A stretch of 61,593 nucleotides of DNA from Prevotella sp. (GTDB taxonomy: Bacteria > Bacteroidota > Bacteroidia > Bacteroidales > Bacteroidaceae). Position numbers and translations under genes: made by a program. The stretch is from positions 1 through 61,593 of the forward strand of contig JAFSYY010000103.1 of the NCBI GenBank assembly GCA_017455845.1. Direction: 5' to 3'. Shown piece by piece: positions 57,362 through 61,593 of this stretch (position 1 is the stretch's first letter; every line of letters starts with the position of its first letter). The notes under the pieces were generated by a model, which had not been told where the DNA came from, did not search any database, and was given only the letters and a program-made list of their open reading frames with translations.

Positions 57362-58759
57362 ATGAGAAAAGAACTATTATGGATGACCGTGTGTCTGGCA
57401 CTGACGGCCCAGGCACAGCAAAATAGCGGGGGCATCAGCAACAAGATGCTCAGCGAGATTCAGAGTGAGAACAAGTTGCAGGCCGCCGACCGCGCCTTGG
57501 TGAACGCCATTGCCGCAAACGCTATCGACGACCTGGCCAAGAACAGGCAGAACGCCGGTGCACTGGACACACACTTCAGCATCGAGACGAAGAAGCAGAC
57601 CATCACCGACCAGAAGCAGAGCGGCCGCTGCTGGATGTTCAGCGGGCTCAACGTGCTGCGCTCCGACTACAACCTGCGCACCGACTCGCTCTGTGTGGAG
57701 TTCTCGCAGGCTTATCTCTTCTTCTGGGACCAGTTGGAGAAGGCCAACCTGATGCTGCAAGGATGCATAGACACGGGCAAGAAACCTATCGACGACCAGC
57801 GGGTGCAGTTTTTCTTCCACTACCCCATCAACGACGGCGGCACCTTCTGCGGCGTGGCCGACCTGACGGAGAAATACGGACTGGTGCCTGCAGAGGTGAT
57901 GCCTGAGTCGTTTGCGAGCGACAACACGTCGAAGGCACGTGCACTGATTGCCTCTAAACTGCGCGAGTATGGGCTGCAACTGCGCGAGATGGTGCAGAAG
58001 GACAAGAAGCCCGGTGCCATAGAAAAAGCCAAGACACGCATGCTCAGCCAGATATACCACATGCTGCAGTACACCATTGGCGAGCCAGTGCAGAAGTTCA
58101 CCTACGCCATGAAAAACGAGAAGGGCATCGCCGTGGGCGAGCCAAAGGAATACACCCCCCTGTCGTTCTATAAAGAGGTGGTGGGCAAGCCGCTCAACGG
58201 CACCTTCATCATGGTGATGAACGACCCGCGCCGCCCCTATTACAAGACCTACGAGGTGGAGTACGACCGCCACACCTACGACGGCCACAACTGGAAATAT
58301 GTCAACCTGCCCATGGACGACATCGAGGCTATGGCCATCAACGCGCTGAAGGCGGGCCATAAACTCTATACATCCTACGATGTGGGCAAGATGCTGGACC
58401 GCAAGCGCGGCTACTGCGACACCGAGAACTATGACTACGCCTCGCTCTTCGCCACCACCTTCGGCATGAGCAAGGCCGAGCGCATCTCTACCTTCGACAG
58501 CGGTTCCACGCATGCCATGACCTTGACGGCCGTCGACCTGGACAAGAAAGGCAAAGCCGTGAAATGGAAGGTGGAGAACTCATGGGGTGCCTCATGGGGC
58601 CAGAACGGTTGCCTGATAATGACCGACCGCTGGCTGCGTGAATACATGTTCCGTATGGTCGTTCCCAATGAGTTTGTTCCTGAAAAGGTGATGCAGGCCT
58701 ACAAGAGCGAGCCCGTCATGGTGATGCCGGAAGACCCGCTGTTCCAAGTCGACGAGTAG
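57362..58759 (+). CDS. pepC: Aminopeptidase C / bleomycin hydrolase-like cysteine peptidase (C1B)
   Basis: A 465-residue papain-fold peptidase. The catalytic cysteine is in QKQSGRCWMFSGLNVLR near 90, the histidine in GSTHAMTLTAVD near 381, and the asparagine in KVENSWGASWGQNG near 405. Unlike cytoplasmic PepC it starts with a signal peptide (LLWMTVCLALTAQAQQ), so a periplasmic site is likely. The region IDDLAKNRQNAGALDTHFSIETKKQTITDQ precedes the catalytic core. Confidence 0.92.
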   Translation: MRKELLWMTVCLALTAQAQQNSGGISNKMLSEIQSENKLQAADRALVNAIAANAIDDLAKNRQNAGALDTHFSIETKKQTITDQKQSGRCWMFSGLNVLRSDYNLRTDSLCVEFSQAYLFFWDQLEKANLMLQGCIDTGKKPIDDQRVQFFFHYPINDGGTFCGVADLTEKYGLVPAEVMPESFASDNTSKARALIASKLREYGLQLREMVQKDKKPGAIEKAKTRMLSQIYHMLQYTIGEPVQKFTYAMKNEKGIAVGEPKEYTPLSFYKEVVGKPLNGTFIMVMNDPRRPYYKTYEVEYDRHTYDGHNWKYVNLPMDDIEAMAINALKAGHKLYTSYDVGKMLDRKRGYCDTENYDYASLFATTFGMSKAERISTFDSGSTHAMTLTAVDLDKKGKAVKWKVENSWGASWGQNGCLIMTDRWLREYMFRMVVPNEFVPEKVMQAYKSEPVMVMPEDPLFQVDE

Positions 58760-58905
58760 TCGGCTCTTTTTGCAGCAGAACCTATTCGTAAAAAAAAGCA
58801 GAAAATGTTTTGAAACAAATAATATTTTTCCCCTTTCGCTGTTATAATAGAAACAGTATAATAGAAACAGTAAACACTCAATTATAAACACTAAACATTA
58901 AGACT

Positions 58906-59304
58906 ATGGGATTTATTAAAGAATTCAAGGAGTTTGCCATGAAAGGCAACGTGATGGACATGGCTGTCGGTGTCATCATCGGCGGTGCGTTTGGCAAGAT
59001 TGTCAGTTCGCTGGTCGACGATGTGCTGATGCCTCTGGTCGGCATGATTACCGGCAATGTTGACTTTACCAGCCTGGCCTTCCAGATTGGCGAGGGTGAG
59101 GGTGCTGCCGTGCTGAAGTATGGCAACTTCATCCAGAACACAGTAGACTTTATCATCGTGGCCTTCTGTATCTTCCTCATGCTGAAAGGCATCAACAAAC
59201 TGAACCGCAAGAAGGAAGAGCCCGCTCCAGAGCCCGAGGCTCCCAAGGGTCCCACGCAGGAGGAACTGCTGGCTGAGATTCGCGACCTGCTGAAGAAAAA
59301 ATAA
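58906..59304 (+). CDS. mscL: Large-conductance mechanosensitive channel
   Basis: 132 residues. [44 protein letters not shown] is the MscL N terminus and pore helix; a second helix ([20 protein letters not shown]) and an acidic, proline-rich cytoplasmic helix end the protein. It releases solutes on hypo-osmotic shock. The upstream gap holds a direct repeat TATAATAGAAACAG twice near 58850-58875. Confidence 0.96.
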   Translation: MGFIKEFKEFAMKGNVMDMAVGVIIGGAFGKIVSSLVDDVLMPLVGMITGNVDFTSLAFQIGEGEGAAVLKYGNFIQNTVDFIIVAFCIFLMLKGINKLNRKKEEPAPEPEAPKGPTQEELLAEIRDLLKKK

Positions 59305-59333
59305 TCCGCAAGCAAGGACCGACAACAACCGAC

Positions 59334-59376
59334 AAGACCACAGGCAGGGGTGAGAATCCCTGCCTGTGGTCTTTTT
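59334..59376 (+). terminator. Terminator after mscL
   Basis: AAGACCACAGGCAGGG and CCCTGCCTGTGGTCTT form a 16-bp perfect stem with an 8-nt loop, then a T-rich run. Confidence 0.9.
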
Positions 59377-59459
59377 CTTTATCCCGACATAAATCAAGAA
59401 AACAGGGTCTTTTTACCTGTTGTTATCGCGCACAAGCCCATTGTTTCAACATTTTTGCA

Positions 59460-59467
59460 TAACTTTG
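59460..59467 (+). promoter_or_regulatory. Promoter -7 box for the SulP transporter
   Basis: TAACTTTG with TTG about 17 bp upstream; the leader to the ATG at 59497 is about 22 nt. Confidence 0.65.
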
Positions 59468-59496
59468 CACCCGATTTTCAATAGGATAGCAAAGTA

Positions 59497-61221
59497 ATGA
59501 AGACTTTAGATTTCAGGCCGAAGATGTTTACGGCCATTAAGAATTACAACAGACAGACACTCATGGCCGACCTCATGGCCGGTGTCATCGTGGGCATCGT
59601 GGCCCTGCCGCTCGCCATTGCCTTCGGTATAGCCAGCGGCGTATCGCCAGAAAAAGGCATCATCACGGCCATCGTTGCCGGACTGGTCATCTCGGCACTG
59701 GGAGGCAGCAAAGTGCAGATTGGCGGCCCAACGGGTGCGTTCATCGTCATCGTGGCCGGCATCATCAACCAGTATGGCATGCAGGGACTCACCATCGCCA
59801 CACTCATGGCCGGCGTCTTTCTTATCGGCTTCGGACTGCTGCACCTGGGCACCATCATCAAGTATATCCCCTACCCCATCATCGTGGGATTCACCAGCGG
59901 TATCGCCGTAACCATCTTCACCACCCAGGTGAAAGACCTGCTGGGCATGCAGATAGACAACGTGCCGGCCGACTTCATCGAGAAATGGATTGCCTACGCA
60001 CAAAACCTGACGGCCATCGACCCCTGGAGCACCGGCGTAGGCCTCATCAGTGTGGCTATCATTGCCACGGCACCCAAACTGAGCAAGCGTATTCCCGGCT
60101 CGCTGATTGCCATCATCGTGATGACCATAGCAGCCCTGCTGCTGAAACAGTATGCAGGCGTCACATCGATTGAGACCATCGGCGACCGCTTCAGCATCTC
60201 GTCGCAACTGCCTGATGCCGTAGTGCCGGAGTTGACGTGGGAAACCGTCAAGGGACTGGTGCCACCCGCACTGACCATCGCCATACTAGGCGCCATAGAG
60301 AGCCTGCTCTCAGCCACTGTGTCCGACGGTGTCATCGGCGACCATCACAACTCCAACACAGAACTCATAGGTCAGGGCGTGGCCAACATCGTGTCGCCCA
60401 TCTTTGGAGGCATACCCGCCACGGGAGCCATCGCACGCACCATGACCAATATCAACAACGGCGGACGCACACCCATCGCAGGCATCATACATGCCGTGGT
60501 GCTGCTGCTCATCTTCCTCTTCCTCATGCCACTGGCACAGTATATCCCCATGGCTTGCCTGGCCGGTGTGCTGGTAGTGGTGAGTTACGGCATGAGCGGC
60601 TGGCGCTCGTTCATGGCCCTGATGCGCAACCCCAAGAGCGACATCACCGTGCTGCTGCTCACGTTCCTGCTCACCATCATCTTCGACCTCACCGTGGCTA
60701 TCGAGGTGGGCCTCGTCTGCGCCTGCCTGCTCTTCATGCGCCGCATGAGTGAGACTACGGATGTGAAGGCCGTGTACGACGAGATAGACCTTAACGAGGA
60801 TGCCGACATGCAGGCCGGCAACCTGGAGCACCTGAGCATCCCCAAGGGTGTGGAGGTCTACGAAATCAACGGCCCCTACTTCTTCGGTGCCGGCAACAAG
60901 TTCGAAGACCTGATGGGCCACTACGGCAAACGCCCCAAGGTGCGTATCATCCGCATGCGTAAGGTGCCGTTTATCGACTCCACGGGTCTGCACAACCTGG
61001 AGAACCTGTGCCTGATGAGCCAGAAGGAAGGTATCACCATTGTGCTCTCTGGCGTCAACGAGAAAGTTCAGGCCGTGCTCTTCCGCAACGGGTTCACCCA
61101 GTTGCTTGGCGAAGAGAACATCTGCAACCACATCGACCTCGCACTGGCCAGAGCACGGGAAATCATCTCGCCAATCAAACCCCACCAGGAACAAATAATA
61201 ATTGACAAAACAGCACTTTGA
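59497..61221 (+). CDS. SulP-family inorganic anion transporter with STAS domain
   Basis: A 574-residue membrane transporter for sulfate, bicarbonate or similar anions. About eleven helices occupy residues 20-430; GGSKVQIGGPTGAFIVIVAGII near 69 and GIPATGAIARTMTNINNGGRTPIAGIIHA near 307 are family signatures. A cytoplasmic STAS domain spans about 445-560 with FIDSTGLHNLENL. Which anion is carried cannot be told from sequence. Confidence 0.93.
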   Translation: MKTLDFRPKMFTAIKNYNRQTLMADLMAGVIVGIVALPLAIAFGIASGVSPEKGIITAIVAGLVISALGGSKVQIGGPTGAFIVIVAGIINQYGMQGLTIATLMAGVFLIGFGLLHLGTIIKYIPYPIIVGFTSGIAVTIFTTQVKDLLGMQIDNVPADFIEKWIAYAQNLTAIDPWSTGVGLISVAIIATAPKLSKRIPGSLIAIIVMTIAALLLKQYAGVTSIETIGDRFSISSQLPDAVVPELTWETVKGLVPPALTIAILGAIESLLSATVSDGVIGDHHNSNTELIGQGVANIVSPIFGGIPATGAIARTMTNINNGGRTPIAGIIHAVVLLLIFLFLMPLAQYIPMACLAGVLVVVSYGMSGWRSFMALMRNPKSDITVLLLTFLLTIIFDLTVAIEVGLVCACLLFMRRMSETTDVKAVYDEIDLNEDADMQAGNLEHLSIPKGVEVYEINGPYFFGAGNKFEDLMGHYGKRPKVRIIRMRKVPFIDSTGLHNLENLCLMSQKEGITIVLSGVNEKVQAVLFRNGFTQLLGEENICNHIDLALARAREIISPIKPHQEQIIIDKTAL

Positions 61222-61340
61222 GCCACGTTCAAAACAGGAGAAAAGGCAAAGAAAGGGCAAAGAAAGGGCAAATAACAGACCAAAAAACATTTTTTTAGAA
61301 AAAAAGTGACGAAAAGTTTTGGTGGTTCGGAAAAAAGTAG

Positions 61341-61348
61341 TACCTTTG
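61341..61348 (+). promoter_or_regulatory. Promoter -7 box for tRNA genes
   Basis: TACCTTTG with TTTTGG about 18 bp upstream; 42 bp before tRNA-Gly. Confidence 0.65.
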
Positions 61349-61390
61349 CATCCGCAATCGAGAGAGATGCCTTCTGATAAAGAAGAAAAG

Positions 61391-61463
61391 GCGGAAATAG
61401 CTCAGTTGGTAGAGCACAACCTTGCCAAGGTTGGGGTCGCGGGTCCGAGTCCCGTTTTCCGCT
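61391..61463 (+). tRNA. tRNA-Gly (anticodon GCC)
   Basis: A 73-nt cloverleaf. Acceptor GCGGAAA pairs with TTTCCGC, D arm GCTCAGTTGGTAGAGC, anticodon arm CAACCTTGCCAAGGTTG with loop TTGCCAA, and T arm GCGGGTCCGAGTCCCGT. The discriminator is T. CCA is not encoded. Confidence 0.97.
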
Positions 61464-61510
61464 CACAGATTGAACAAAAAGAGAGATTAGGGAAGGCCTT
61501 AATCACAAAT

Positions 61511-61592
61511 GCCCAGGTGGCGGAATTGGTAGACGCGCACGTTTCAGGTGCGTGTGCCGCGAGGCGTGCAGGTTCGAGTCCTGTTCTGGGCA
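61511..61592 (+). tRNA. tRNA-Leu (anticodon CAG)
   Basis: An 82-nt class II tRNA. Acceptor GCCCAGG pairs with TCTGGGC, D arm has GAATTGGTAGACGCG, anticodon loop TTCAGGT is closed by CACGT/GCGTG, a variable arm follows (TGCCGCGAGGCG), then T arm GCAGGTTCGAGTCCTGT. The discriminator A is one base before the window end, so it is complete except for any encoded CCA. Confidence 0.95.
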
Positions 61593-61593
61593 C

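Overview
The window is chromosomal DNA from a Bacteroidota bacterium, most likely order Bacteroidales and close to Prevotella (inference). Coding DNA is GC-rich and gaps are AT-rich. Promoters repeatedly show the Bacteroidota -7 box TAnnTTTG, often with TTTG 19-20 bp upstream. Complex I genes lack nuoE/F/G, an rnfBCDGEA operon is present, and one secreted enzyme ends in a type IX secretion-like tail. No ribosomal RNA, insertion sequence transposase, phage gene or CRISPR array was seen.

Layout. 1-6093 (minus): nuoA-B-CD-H-I-J-K-L, with nuoL cut by the window edge. 6305-11086: an ECF sigma factor, then on the minus strand rpe, fmt, a ClC channel/exchanger and an acidic unknown protein. 11219-17211 (plus): rseC-like gene and rnfBCDGEA. 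17621-21112: mfd. 21109-28337: six sugar-transfer or acyl-transfer genes. 28334-31878: pyrK, pyrD, a SlyD-like FKBP and aroC. 32300-39391 (minus): a large pectate lyase, nspC and a beta-helix lipoprotein. 39881-41141: an NMT1/THI5 remnant and an M48 protease. 41116-44423 (minus): clpS-clpA-aat, an N-degron operon. 45932-50780 (plus): debranching enzyme, glycosyltransferase and GH57, a glycogen or alpha-glucan operon. 51022-52414: infC-rpmI-rplT. 52526-56589 (minus): HAD-like protein, Wzc-like tyrosine kinase and rmlA. 56714-61593: unknown protein, peptidase C1B, mscL, a SulP transporter, tRNA-Gly and tRNA-Leu.

The most unusual content is repetitive. (1) A family built on GTCCGTGC followed by a hairpin occurs in four tandem arrays (20 copies), two wholly inside glycosyltransferase genes in frame; hairpin stems differ between loci but keep pairing, and the copy beside rnfB has nine loop-less derivatives. 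(2) About fifteen tandem arrays with a 7-bp period, each of different sequence, sit in operon junctions, often flush with stop or start codons. Some supply the start codon (TTG for aroC and a glycosyltransferase, ATG for rnfE), and others are inserted in frame in fmt and twice in mfd. (3) Small palindromic elements have arms made of 7- or 9-bp repeats, two with flanking direct repeats like target-site duplications. (4) Two arrays of unrelated sequence share an exact 22-bp period with each unit a palindrome. (5) A 194-bp MITE-like element has 27-bp perfect inverted ends. (6) Gene 3' ends, including the stop codon, are duplicated at rpe and rmlA. Together these suggest an active short-repeat process that reshapes gene borders and protein loops; this is inference from one sequence.
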